64,000 bases of DNA from Microdochium bolleyi (lineage: Eukaryota > Ascomycota > Sordariomycetes > Xylariales > Microdochiaceae). The DNA lies in the NCBI GenBank assembly GCA_001566295.1, contig KQ964267.1, positions 364,837 through 428,836 on the forward strand. The letters run 5' to 3'. Under the pieces are notes generated by a model. It was given only the letters and a program-made list of their open reading frames with translations. It was not told the DNA's origin and ran no database searches. Below are positions 23,233 through 34,161 of the stretch, one piece after another (positions within the stretch are counted from its first letter, which is position 1; each line of letters begins with the position of its first letter). A program made the translations under genes and the position numbers.

Positions 23233-24693
23233 TCATACACTGGCTTGCACCAACCCAGTATCTCGCGTGCTCCATTCTGACACGGGCAGGAAGTCCAGAC
23301 GCTTCGCCCCCTTCATGTAGCTCACCATCCCGGACGCCTTGGACGCATCGCTCACCCACGGCATCAGCCACCGGAGCAGGCGCAGCCACCAGGTCTCCAT
23401 GGCCTCGAACCGCGTGATGTACCCGGACAGCTTAACAATCTTGTTCGCGCGCGGTCGCTGCTCCTTTTCGTACATCGCGAAGACGTCGCGCAGGTCCGCT
23501 CCGCTGAGACCTTTCTCCCCTGCGGATCCCGCCGCCCTCAGTGCCGCCACGAGGGGATTGACGAGGTTAACCACGCCCTCCACTGCCAGATTGCCCCCAA
23601 GGCCCGGGTTGATGGTAGCTTTGTGGACGGAGTCGCCAAGCAGGACGACGCGGCCGCCCGAGTTCCACTTGGTCGGCAGCACGCCCTCCTCGAGCGGCAC
23701 CATAGCCGCCTTGACGCGGGCTTCCCACAGGTCGCGAAACGTGTAGCCAGGGCCGAGCTGGTAGTCTCCGTACCTGTCTATCGCGTCCTCCGCGTCCTCG
23801 TCCGTGAAGCGCAGCCTGGACGGGGTCCTCGTCACCTGGTCGCTCCTGACGAACAGAAACCAGAAGACCAGGCCCGGCACTCCGGTGGCGGCCACGCCCG
23901 AGAAGCCTGGGTAGTAGACGTTGTGGGCCGTCGCGTCCGCCAGGAACGGCTTACCGCTGGCATTGGCGTTCGTCGACGTGGCGAAGATGCAGTGGTACCG
24001 ACTCTCGAAGCCGGCCAGCAGAGCGTCTGACGTTGCCCGGTCGAATGTGGCGAGCTGCTCCGCCATGTGCTGCCGCACGGCGCTGTGGACGCCGTCCGCC
24101 CCGATGAGCATGTCGCCGACGATGGTCTCCCCAGCGTCCGTGATGACCTCGACGCGGTCGCCGTGCTCCGTGTAGGACGCCAGGCCTGTCCGCGCCCGGA
24201 CCTTGGTCTTGTCGCGAATCTGGTTGTAGACGCTCTGCAGGAGGAACTGGCGCTCCATGAATATGGTGACGCCACCGTTGGTCCTGGGCACCCAGGGAGA
24301 CACACATATGTTAGCGACTTAGCACTACGTACAATTACGTCCCCATGTGGCAGGGTCGCAGTATCGCAAGCAAGGAGTGCGCAGAGTGACCCACATCTTG
24401 GTGATCTCTTGCAGGACGGCGGAGTCGTCGAACAGCGTCCCGTGCTGGTCAAAGTGCTGGCGGTCGACCAGAGGGATCACCCCTGCCCGTATCTCGGGCC
24501 AGGCACCGAGCTGCTCCATGATGATCTGGACATGGGGATGTATGGAGATGGACGCGCCAAGATGCGGTGCAACGTCGCGCGCTTCGAGCAGGACAAAGTC
24601 AACACTGGCCCGCTCGAGGGCGAGGGCAGTCACCAAGCCTGTGACGCCGCCGCCCGCGATGATGACGCGGAATGCAGGAGGTTGATCGGCCAT
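23233..24693 (-). CDS. FAD-dependent monooxygenase (aromatic hydroxylase fold)
   Basis: Two exons, 24395-24693 and 23233-24283, encode 449 residues. The N-terminal FAD-binding GGGVTGLVTALALE (about residues 13-26) ends in the ribose-binding acidic LLEARD. The middle DG motif is LIGADGVHSAVR, and the second FAD motif is GGRVVLLGDSVHKATINPG. These three define class A flavin monooxygenases such as salicylate hydroxylase and the PaxM-like enzymes of terpenoid pathways. The C-terminal ~60 residues contain aromatic and hydrophobic stretches (WWLRLLRWLMPW) that could touch a membrane. The intron (107-111 nt) has a GTGGGT donor and a GCTAAC branch. Its convergent position beside the amidase and P450 fits a second ring oxidation. 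A metabolite-cluster role is equally possible. Confidence 0.83.
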
Positions 24694-25582
24694 TGTGTTG
24701 GTCCAGATGGGGAAAGTCTTGCGTCGCTGGGGATGCGACACTCTTTCTCAGAGAGTTGGTGACAGGAAACGAATACCCTGGGATGCAATCTCTTTCGTGT
24801 TGTTGGCTGTGTCGAGCAGAAGTCGAGGGTGGGATTGGGACGGGGGCAAGAAGCAATGCTTTTACATCAGGCCACTGCAGGAAGGGAAGAGCCCAGGGCC
24901 GAGCAGTCCAGGGACCTACCTGCCGCTGCCAGAGTGAACCTGGCTGGTGATATGTGCGCAATACAAGGATCAAGCAGCTGCCAAGACAGTCCTGGGTGCA
25001 GGGGCTTGCTGTCAACTGGCAAGGAAGAAGCAACAATAGATAACATATTGCTCAACACTGTCCCATGCTGGCCCTGGTCATCGTCTTTGATCATGCGAGA
25101 TAGTCACCCGACCGCCCGTGATGCTGCGTGGCTCAATCTTCGTGTACCATTTTCTACCTCGGGAGTGGCTACCATGAGCCAACTGACTAATCTCCGTTAT
25201 GTGTAGCAGGACGGCCGGGCACGACTGGGATCTGATTTCATGCACAGGATCAAGTTTGCTTTGAGAGCCCCTGCCTCAGCCGTTGGCGACCCTGGCTTAT
25301 CAGCCATCACGACCAACCACGGCCCGCCAAAAATGATTGCTTGCGACATCAACGGCCCGCGTCTAGTGGCTCGCAAGGCTTCGGCCCGGGGGGGTTCATG
25401 TTGGGGACAAGGGTCGCGGCAACGCCGCATTGTTTCCGGTCACCTTCGCCGCACGTGTTGGCAGGCCCGAAATGTGACAGACTTTGGTTCTTCTGCTTTT
25501 TAAAGACTGACGTGTGACGCTGTTGAATCACGGGAATTTTGCATTGCTTGTAGATTGTATCTTCTCACTTGTATTTGCAAAC
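24694..25582. promoter_or_regulatory. Divergent promoter region, 0.89 kb
   Basis: This lies between the outward-facing starts of the FAD monooxygenase and the SAT4 protein. Short frames on both strands lack coding character. No TATA box or known regulator site is convincing. Confidence 0.4.
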
Positions 25583-27018
25583 ATGTCTGGAATTGCACCG
25601 TTGAGCGATCGAGAACGCACCGAGATTGCCATTTCCTATGGCACGATCATTGGCACGGGTAGCCTTGCCATCCTAGTTTGCGGCATGCGAGTGGTTTCTA
25701 TCACTTATGATGCTCTTCCTGCACCTGCCCCCTGCTGACTATCGAGCAGCTTTATGTCCGCAAGTTTATCAAGGCATCTTTCGGTGTTGACGACTGGGCA
25801 TGTCTTATTGCTTTGGTTAGGACCTCGAAGCCGCTTCAGACGAGTTGTTTACGCACACTGACCGTTCGGAACTAGATCATCGTCACAACCTTCAACGGCA
25901 TCGGTCTCGGGGTCATCCACTATGGAGCCGGCAAGCACATGCAGAACGTGGCGATGGAGGATCTCAAATATTGGTTCATTGTGGGTGATCTTGGAGATGT
26001 TGTGGACTTCTGCTGGGACTACAGACTGACTTATACTGGCCCAGCTTTACTACACGTGCATCTGCATGTACCTGTCGATTTCATTCGCCGTCAAGACGAA
26101 CCTACTGTTTTTCCTCCGACGGGTCTTCCCAAACCGTATGCTCGAACAACGCTCTGATCTCACATACCGGCCTTTTCAAGAGTTGACACTGACAAGCCTC
26201 CCATGCAGCTTACGTCCAGCACACCACCCTCGGCATGCTCATCTTTCTCGCCCTCTTCACGATCTCGGGGACCTTCGCCGCCGCCTTCCAGTGCAACCCG
26301 CCCAAGTACGTCTACGACATCCAATACGTACTCGCGCCGGATCGCGCCGAGCACTGCTTCGACTCGCAGGTCTCATACTCCATCTTCATGTACCAGGCCG
26401 TGCTCATCTTCGTGTGCGACATCATCATGTTTCTCCTGCCCATCCCGGCTCTGCTCAAGCTCAACCTAAGCGCCTCAAAGCGCTGGGTCCTCGTGCTCGT
26501 CTTCGCCAGCGCAGGCGTGGCGTGCATCGCGCCAGCCATCAGGTTCAGAAGTCTCGAGTTCTACGGAAAGAACTCGACGGACACCACTTGTGAGCGACCA
26601 CCTAATGCTGCCGATTTCCTTTACCCCGCTGTGCACATCACCCTGCTGACTACGAAACTACCCACGCCAAATAGTCGACGCTGCGGCGTCCCTCTACTGG
26701 ATGGCTATCGAGTACAACCTCGGCATGGTCGCGGGCTCACTGACCAGCCTGCGGCCCCTTTTCGCCCGGTACGGGCTATTCACTATCGCGAGCGACGGTT
26801 CAAGCAGGAGAGGCAACGAGGGCCAGCGGTACTCGTACCGCCTCGAGGACAGCCCGAAAAACAGCAGCGGCTGGGGCCAGAAGCGGTCATACTTCAAGGT
26901 AGGAGGTGCAGGCAGGATCCAGGGCGACAGCGTGCTCGCGACGACGATCAAAGACCAGTCGATTGTGGAGCAGTCCGTGGTGGACAGGAGGAGTGTCGAT
27001 GGCGGGGGGCGGGTGTGA
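25583..27018 (+). CDS. SAT4-type (fungal rhodopsin-like) integral membrane protein 1
   Basis: Six exons (25583-25690, 25750-25815, 25876-25980, 26045-26135, 26209-26589, 26675-27018) give 364 residues. The order of motifs is that of the fungal SAT4/rhodopsin-like family: first helix, then LYVRKF...FGVDDWACL, a YGAGKH loop, a third helix leading into KTNLLFFLRRVFP, the extracellular Cys-bearing CNPP segment, a helix ending in LLPIPALLKL, and a last helix with IEYNLGMVAGSLTSLRPL. The tail is hydrophilic and Ser/Asp-rich. Most proteins of this family have no known reaction; some sit in metabolite clusters and the related PTH11 group acts in host sensing. It is divergent from the FAD monooxygenase. 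Exon borders were set by frame and family motifs; the first donor could be 3 nt further on. Confidence 0.82.
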
Positions 27019-27549
27019 AGCGAGACAACGCGTGCGAGGAGAGGTGATGTTCCGTGTGCACGTGTCGATTCGGCGCGCATAGTTGAAGTCCAAGTTGATA
27101 TATCACACGCTACTCTTCGTCCTACCCTATCCATTCGTATGACCTCCCTCTCATCTGGTCATTGAGTCTCTCTCTACCAAAGTTACGCCGTATTGAGATC
27201 AATAAAAAGTAGCCTTACTCCGCTGCAGTGTCAGCAGAGTTACTTGTACTGCTGTTTCTCCCACCCGAAATGCCAATAGTGCTCAGTTGTTATCAGCCAG
27301 GCTGGTCGATGACCGGAAAACTCATGCATAGCCCGCAACAATGAGGCTCGAGTAGTCAACGGGCAAATCCTCCGCTCGGACGCCGGACTCTGCAAGATGC
27401 AAGCTACCGAACAATCTAGTCAGCACTGCGATAAGCCAGATCAGACAAGTGTTTGTCCGGAGGTTGGTCAGAAAGCTGCATAGAAGCACTCGTTCGATGG
27501 ACCAAAATTCGGGGTAACTGGTGTTTGCAGGCCTAGATGTGATGTTTGC
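27019..27549. other. Convergent intergenic, 0.53 kb
   Basis: This lies between the SAT4 protein stop and the stop of secreted protein A. AATAAA-like sequence (ATCAATAAAAAG, near 27200) could serve 3' end formation of the SAT4 gene. No other feature was seen. Confidence 0.4.
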
Positions 27550-28111
27550 TTACTAGAGAGGCCGAGGTAAAAATGTTAGCAAAGGTACTTTCACACGAAT
27601 CTAGGCTTGTGATAGGTGGATTCGAAAGCGAGCTCACCAGTTCAAGTGTCTGCTGGTCCAGGAGCCCAGTGATGTTGAAGGCAGTCCCGTCCTCGAGCTC
27701 CAGGATCTCGGGCTGCTTGCAGTCCTCGCCGTTTCCGCCACTGGCAGAGCCCACGTCGCGGGTCTCCCGGCCGCCATCGGCAACAACGACTCTGTACAAC
27801 GCACTGCCGAAGCCAGAGATGCCTGTTCCGCCACGCAGGCACTGCGGCCCTCGCACAGACACGCCCGCTGAGCGACAACCGCCACTTTGGAAGGCGGAAA
27901 GCTCCAGAGTCCTGTCTGCAGGAATGTTCTCCATCTGGATCGACCGGTACAGTACGGCCAGAGAAGACGAGCAGCACTGGCCGAGCGCGAGGTTGAGGCA
28001 GAGCGTGCTGCCACCGGTGCAGGCGCTGCTGCCGGGGAACATGCGGATGTTGACGGCAGACGCTGCTGTGGCCAGCAGGAGGCTTGGAAGCAAGATCGGG
28101 GAGGTCCACAT
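27550..28111 (-). CDS. Small secreted seven-cysteine protein A (novel family), stop codon in its own exon
   Basis: Exon 1 (27638-28111) encodes 158 residues. An 85-nt intron (GTGAGC donor, GCTAAC branch, CTCTCTAG acceptor) is followed at once by TAA (27552-27550), so exon 2 contributes only the stop. A signal peptide ends in ...AASA, and the mature protein starts VNIRMF. The mature part has seven cysteines: C-x6-C-x7-CC-x31-C-x11-C-x39-C, then exactly 27 residues to the end (LELEDGTAFNITGL... ending LEL). Proteins B (41.5 kb) and C (57.6 kb) have the same x7-CC-x31-C core, the same 27-residue tail and the same terminal intron. Without splicing the frame would run 34 codons further with no resemblance to B or C. 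The odd cysteine number and small size resemble fungal effectors, but I know no named family for it. Confidence 0.8.
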
Positions 28112-29707
28112 GGTGATATTGTAGCTGGCTGCGTGTATGTCTCGAATGTGTGTTTGTGTTTTCAGTCTGGAAAGCTGATGAATGAACCCTTGACGGTGCT
28201 GGTGCTGTGTCATTCGTAAGGAGGGGAGGTGGACGCCTTTTAAGTTGAACATGCCAATCGATCCGCGCGACTTCGGCGCACTCGATCTCCCTCGTCACAG
28301 GTACCAAACACGAAGGAATATCATGCTGACTTGTAAGCACCGCTGACGAAGCGGGTGGTGCCGGCTCCCGCGCGGAAGACGCAGTGCGTGCTTGGCGAGT
28401 AAGCAATGATACTATCAGGATGTGCTCTAATGCAACGTTTGGTGCAGCCGCTGTCACATTATCTCGGATCCTGTCAGCTCTCCGACCTCCAGGTTCTGCA
28501 CTTTCAATTGGGCTTGGGTGGCATGAGAGTCGACTGCATGATGCTCGCGGAGGCAGATGTTCCGCTCAGAGCGCCCCTCCACGACCTACGTAGGGTGCCT
28601 CTGGGAAGACGGATCCTTCATTCACTGATAAGACGGGTAGTTGCTTGCATTCTTGGCCACTCGGCCCGACGCACATTCTTCCGACGACGATCACGGCTTA
28701 TCGTAAGGGTTCCGCACGATGGCGATGATGTTAAAATGTCACACCCGAGACACCACCTCAAGCTGCTTCTCCAACGAGCCAGGTCAAAACAGTGTTCTGC
28801 ACATGCCAAAGAGTAAAGGCCGCCAAGGATGAGTCTCGGCTTCTAAGCAGGCCTTGTATCTGAGTGCATGTCTACTGATGGCCATCACTTGCAAGGTCTG
28901 CAAGGCTCGCATCGTCGCTTCGTGGCGTGTGACTGATGATTCCTTTCGAATCTTATCCTGAAAAGCTTTTGAAGTAGGAATGCGTTAGGTACGATGGTCG
29001 AAACTCACCGGCGGTTGTTCAGAGCTGCACTCGGCCCTCCATCGTGCCATTGCATCCCACACACCGATCTGTGTCTCGAGAGCAGCCACAGACTAGCTAG
29101 TCCGAGGGCGGTATTCCGGCGCGCACCCATGTATATTGCGTCTTTTTGATACGCACCCTTAAACTCAATGCACAAGGGAGCTAGGGTCCCCAAGACCTTT
29201 CCCAGCCACGTGGAAAAAGAAAACGTTCAGAGAGACAACCTTGCAAAGATCGTGGAGCTTGGACCGGGTCGGCACTACAATGTGGTGTTTCGCCTTCAGG
29301 CTAACAGAGGGCAGCGCGGCAACCGCCCTCCAGCCCCATCTCTACTCTCGGATTAGCCTGGTTCGACGGCAACTCGCTCATGTGCAGGTGATGTCCATGC
29401 TCCGTGCAGGGTTATCACAAAGAGAGTCCATGCACCCTAGAGGCAAGACACCATGCTGACTCGCTTTAGTGACAACACGTGCCTGAGAATGTTAAAAAGC
29501 TTAATATAAAGTAGGGTGTCTACGATCAGACTCGGAACAGTATACTGTTCCCGGGTAGCTTTCTTATATATATCAGTAGGCGTAGGCATATTAGTCTAAG
29601 TGGGTGATCTAAAGTAATTGTACGCGGAGGGTGGCAGGACCCAGAATCTTTGGCCAGCCCATATATACACAGGGATCTCACAGGCTCTCATGCAGAGAGA
29701 CTATCTA
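28112..29707. other. Intergenic, 1.6 kb
   Basis: This holds the promoter of secreted protein A at its left end and the 3' end of the FAD-linked oxidase at its right end. Between them I see no gene. The last ~250 bases are AT-rich and carry an 18-bp perfect palindrome at 29534-29551. Confidence 0.4.
29534..29551. repeat. 18-bp perfect palindrome GGAACAGTATACTGTTCC
   Basis: The sequence equals its own reverse complement over 18 bases. It lies 157 bp beyond the stop codon of the FAD-linked oxidase in AT-rich DNA. Such a site could bind a homodimeric protein or form a small cruciform. No second copy was noticed in the window. Confidence 0.7.
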
Positions 29708-31241
29708 CTACGCCAGGCTGAACCACTGGCTGAAGACGTTCTTGGGGTCGTACTTCTTCTTGAGCTCCTGGAGACGGGGCAGACTGGCGCCGTAGACGGC
29801 CTCGAGGTCCTCGTCGCCGTGGGCGAAGTTGATGTACCTGTAGCGATGAAAGTATGTGTTAGCTCCTGCTGAAATGGCAGTGGGAAAGGGTTGAATGTTA
29901 TGAGAGAAAGGCACAAGGGGAGGTGGTGTTGACTTACGAAGGGTTCTTCTTGCCGCCAGCCGGGCCGGCCCAGATGTCACGGACCTTGCTGGCGAATTCG
30001 AGGGCCTGAGCGTCGAGAGTGGAGTCCTTGTACCAGGGGATGACGATGGCCTGGCCGAAGGTGCCGACGCCGCGGAGGGCGTCCTGCACGGAGGAGGAGG
30101 AGCCGGGGCCGAGCTCGCGGGCCTTGGCGAGCTGGTAGCGCTCGATGACGACGGCGGTGTTCTGGGCTCCGGGGAGCTTCTGGAAGTCGTCGTAGAGCTT
30201 GAAGACGTCGGTCCAGGCGGGCGGGTTCATGGTGGCGAGGGCGGTGTTGAAGGCGGGTTTGCGGTCACCGCGCTGGCAGAAGAAGTCGTTGGGGACGTTC
30301 CAGCTCGTGTACGGGTTGACGGAGGAGCTCTGGGTGGCCGGGCCGAGGGCGTAGAGGGAGGCAAAGGCCTCGCGGCCAGACTCGTCGTTGCCGCCGCGTA
30401 GGAAGCCCGTGACCATGACGCCGCCCTGGGAGAGGATGAGGAAGACGACCTGGTTAGGCTTGAGAGGCAGGTCCTCGATGACCTGGGCGACCTCGGAGAC
30501 GCGGGAGCCGGGGAAGGTCAGGGTCATGAGCCACGCGGTGCGGTCCTCGGTGGGCAGCGTCTTGTAGGTGGCGTAGGTGACGACGCCGAAGTTGGGGCCC
30601 GCGCCGCGCATCGCCCACCACAGGTCCGGGTTCGACTTGGGGTCCACCGTGATAGCCTCGCCCTGGGCGGTGACAACGCGCAGCGAGAGCAGGTTGTCGA
30701 CGGCCATGCCCAACTCGCCGACAAGGTTACCAAAGCCGCCGCCCAGGCCGGCACCGAGGGCGCCGACGCAGTTGCAGTTGCCCGTCTGGACCAGCACGCC
30801 GGCACTGTCGGCCGCAGCGATGACCTCGCTGATGATGGCGCCACCGCCGATGATGGCGGACTGCTTGTCCGCGGCGACGCGGACCTGGTTGAGGCCGGCC
30901 ATGTTCAGGACGACGCTCTGCTTGCCGTCGGCATTGTTGAAGGACCGCCAGCCATTGCCACCGTTCTGGGGCAGCACGGCCAGGTTGTTCTGGTTGCAGT
31001 ACTTAACGACGGCCTTGATGTCGCGCTCGCAGGTAGCGTTGACAACGACGATAGGCTGAGGCGCCTCGAAGTCGCTCCAGCGCAGGCGCGTCTCGATGGC
31101 TACAGGCGACTTGCGGACCAGACCCTGGAGGTCGGCCGCGATATCACGCGGCGCGATGGACACGGCGGCCACGGTTGCGGCTCCCAGGCTGAGGAGCTGC
31201 AGGGCGGCCAAGAGCCGGTGTGCGGTACTAAGAATAGCCAT
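29708..31241 (-). CDS. Secreted FAD-linked oxidoreductase (berberine-bridge-enzyme type)
   Basis: Two exons, 29938-31241 and 29708-29837, encode 477 residues. A signal peptide (MAILSTAHRLLAALQLLSLGAA...) is followed by the PCMH-type FAD domain. The FAD loop reads LAVLPQNGGNGW: the usual RxGGH histidine that binds FAD covalently is Asn96. The second flavin-binding cysteine is kept in TGNCNCVGALGAGLGGGFG (Cys156 in the GxCxxVG motif). The substrate domain and the C-terminal BBE motif (KKYDPKNVFSQWFSL) are complete. The family oxidises sugars, alkaloids or polyketides with O2 outside the cell or in vesicles. The upstream frame is open for another 130 codons, but the signal peptide fixes the start at 31241. 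The intron has a GTAAGT donor. Confidence 0.9.
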
Positions 31242-32513
31242 TGGGTAGTAGGTATAGGTGAAATACCGGAATAAGGAATGAATGAATGGATGGATGGAGG
31301 GATCAACGAGGGAACTGCACGACGGCCTGGGCACGGGTTGATCTTGATTAAAAGGCACGGGCAGGAAGAGAGGATTATGCAACCCCGGTGAGACACAACC
31401 GAGGAGATCCCAGGTGTCTTGCACCACGGCTGGCCATCGCCGCTGGGCCCTGGACCCTGCGTCCTGCGAACAAGACGGCATCCTGGTGATCCACCCGGGG
31501 CCTGGTCCGCAATAGTCGGCGACAGGGCCTGGGAGCCCGGCAATTTTTATTAGTCCCTGGGCCAATCCGGGGGCGTCTACCCTTGGGGCCTTATGCAAGC
31601 TCCCCGGCCAGCGACCACCAGCAGGAGTTGGAATGCAACCCAAGAGATCGTACGATAGTTTGCCCTAATCCAAACATGGACAGCCCGAATACCACTGGTT
31701 GGAGCCCTTCTTCGGTGCGATACCAAGGTCGCCCCTGGGCCTCGTGGCTCTCGTTACCAGGTCCTTGGACGCCGGATCGTGCATTGTCCGTTCAGACAAC
31801 CCCTCCCCCTCCTCCTCCCCTATACCAGTTTTGAGTTTCTGTCTGCAGGCGGATCCCTGCCCACGCCCACGCGCAATGTGACTTGCTCAGGCGAGGCAAC
31901 TGGCCAAATCATGTGCACGGTTATTTATCTGAGATCGAGCTGGAACACCTCGTGGAACACCTCGTGGAACTTTTGAAACCACCTGAGCTAGCCACGCTCG
32001 CTCACATCTGCCGCCGGAGATCGGGTGCCAAGGAACAGCTGCATTATGACGGCAGCGCTTTGAAGCACGGTCTTCCAGAAGACATAATCAGCTACGGCGT
32101 AGTACTTTGGCACTGTCTCGTACTGCCAAGATTAGCGCCCTTGTGACTCGGCGCTAGAAGCCCAGGACAAAGCCTGACAACCGCCCGCCAAACTGCGTTG
32201 GCACAAAGCCAAAAGCTGCCGGCGGGTGGTGGCGGACAGAGGGACGCGCCACAGTGGGACAGTAATACGTTAGCAGACCCTTGACAGCTTGAAATGCCAA
32301 ATCCAGTAATTGAGGAGGCGCTATGTTTTGAGGTAGGCGATCAAGAAACGCGGAGGAAAATCCGCTCATGGGCTCGTTCTCCCACACGGCCTGGTTCGGA
32401 ATGTCCCGTCCTACAGCAAACATGCTTGCTCAAATCATCCTCCCACAATGATGGCCCCTTGCCCGGCAATAACAAGCCCCTAGACTAAATCTCCACAACC
32501 TGCCCAGCTCTCA
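31242..32513. other. Intergenic, 1.27 kb
   Basis: This contains the promoter of the FAD-linked oxidase next to 31241 and the 3' end of the second SAT4 gene near 32513. A short direct repeat (CTCGTGGAACAC-type, two and a half copies) lies at about 31939-31970. No gene was seen. Confidence 0.4.
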
Positions 32514-34161
32514 TCAGAGGCCACGCCCGTAGCCGCCCCTCCACGCGCCCCCTTCCTCGACGTCGCGCGCCCTCGGCCTCAGGTCCGATGTGCTCGAGTT
32601 GTCCGGGACGTCATCCACCGTCTGCGCAATCACCGTCTTCTTGACAATGTCCCGGGGACCACCCCCTGCACCTGCTCCAGCACCGTACCGTGACGACGCC
32701 TTGCCGCTGGCGTTGTCGGTGAGCTCCATCTCGTCGATCTCGGTGTAGGGCGTGCTGCGGATCGGGTTGCTGCCGCTGCCGTTGAGGTGCCGGCCCGTGC
32801 CGCTGCGCTTGCTGTTGGCGGCGCCGCGGCCGCCGTAGCCGTACTCGTACGAGCTGCTTCCCGTCGCAGCCGCCTTCGGGTAGAAGTGGAACCAGATCGG
32901 GCGCAGCGTCGGGAGGCATGCGCACACAACGGCCATGGAGAGCTCGATGTTGGTCCAGTAGAAGACGGGGGCGGTGTAGTCTGTTGTGGAAAAATGCGAA
33001 GGGGTCAGTGGTTCGCTCGGGAGTGTGCATGCATGAAAAAGGGTGCTGAGACGTACAGATGATGTCGTTGGGATGGCGCACGTATTCGCTTGCGACGCTG
33101 GTGATGGCAATGACGCGAGCGACACTGATACCGCATGTCCTAATACATGGGTGTCGCATGGTCAGTTAAAGTGCTTCGACTCGATTTGTCGATCGAGAGG
33201 CAGCCAGAGAAAAGAACTCACGCAGCACCCAGACTCAGCATTCCAATGACCGCCAGCTTGGTCTTGAGCCGCAGCTGCAGGCCCAGGATCATGGGGATTG
33301 GCAACGCCAGGATGGCAAAGTCGGCGACGACGTTGGTGTACAGCACAGTCAGGAACATGGCCGCCTGGTTGACGCAGTGCTTGTCCTCGAAGAAGTCGAT
33401 AAAGGTGGTGATCGGGTAGCACGTGAAGAGGTGCGAGAAGAAGAAGCTGACGGTCCAGCAGCCGACGTAGGCCAGCGCACCCCATGTGATCCATTTGAAG
33501 GTTTTATTCGGGAAGAGCGACAGGTAGAGCACGAGGATGGACGACTTGATGAGGCCGAGGCCGAGAATGGAGAGCATGTTGAGGGCGAATTTGGACTACG
33601 AAGAATAGGCAAAGGGCGGTTAGCTAATCGTCCACACTTGACAGCACCCAGGGCAGCTGCAGGATGGAATGAGTGGCATCGACAAACATTTTCAAAGAAC
33701 GCCAGGCCGGGATCGTTCATGTCGGCTGTCCCGTCAGGGAGAAGTGCTTGGTGAGTGCCTAGTCGGCCTTCCATAGCAGCTGCAAGTAAGCATGATTAGC
33801 TTTGCGTTCATGAGGTTATCCTTTGATCGACACATCCATCGTCGGGATGGTCTAAGGGTCTGGGGGTCTGGGGAGGCCAGCACGTACCTGCGAGCTGCAG
33901 GGAACAGCAAATCGTGGAAAAGATCTGCAAAAAGAGGTGCAAAGAATAAGCATTTCGAGATCGTCAAAGTCAACCCTGCGCAGATCGAGGGCGAGTCAAA
34001 CTCACAACTGCAGCTCCGCAGAGGTAGTCGTCCAGAGTGAAGCGGCCGATCAACAGCCGCGCCCACACCCGGAGGCCGTAGAACACCAGGGGCAGGATCA
34101 TGAAGGAGATGGCGAGCCCAATCACCTGCTCCTTGGAGTACTCTGTCGTCATGGACACCAT
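32514..34161 (-). CDS. SAT4-type (fungal rhodopsin-like) integral membrane protein 2
   Basis: Six exons (34006-34161, 33888-33924, 33688-33779, 33595 down to 33222, 33057-33139, 32514-32980) give 402 residues, all joins in frame. The motifs follow the SAT4 order: first helix, VWARLLIGRFTLDDYLCG, a second helix begun by the 37-nt exon, a large loop with GTADMNDPGLAFFEN, LGLIKSSILVLYLSLFPNK, the HCVN extracellular segment, LPIPMILGLQLRLKTKLAV, and TNIELSMAVVCACLPTLRPI. The tail of about 110 residues is hydrophilic, rich in Gly, Ser and Arg, and may be cytosolic. It differs clearly from membrane protein 1, so the two are not a recent duplication. No reaction can be assigned; receptors and cluster-associated proteins both occur in this family. 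Confidence 0.82.

Noticed and set aside
31242..31643. Upstream extension of the FAD-linked oxidase frame
   Set aside because: The frame is open, but the sequence before 31241 is not conserved-looking and a proper signal peptide starts at 31241.
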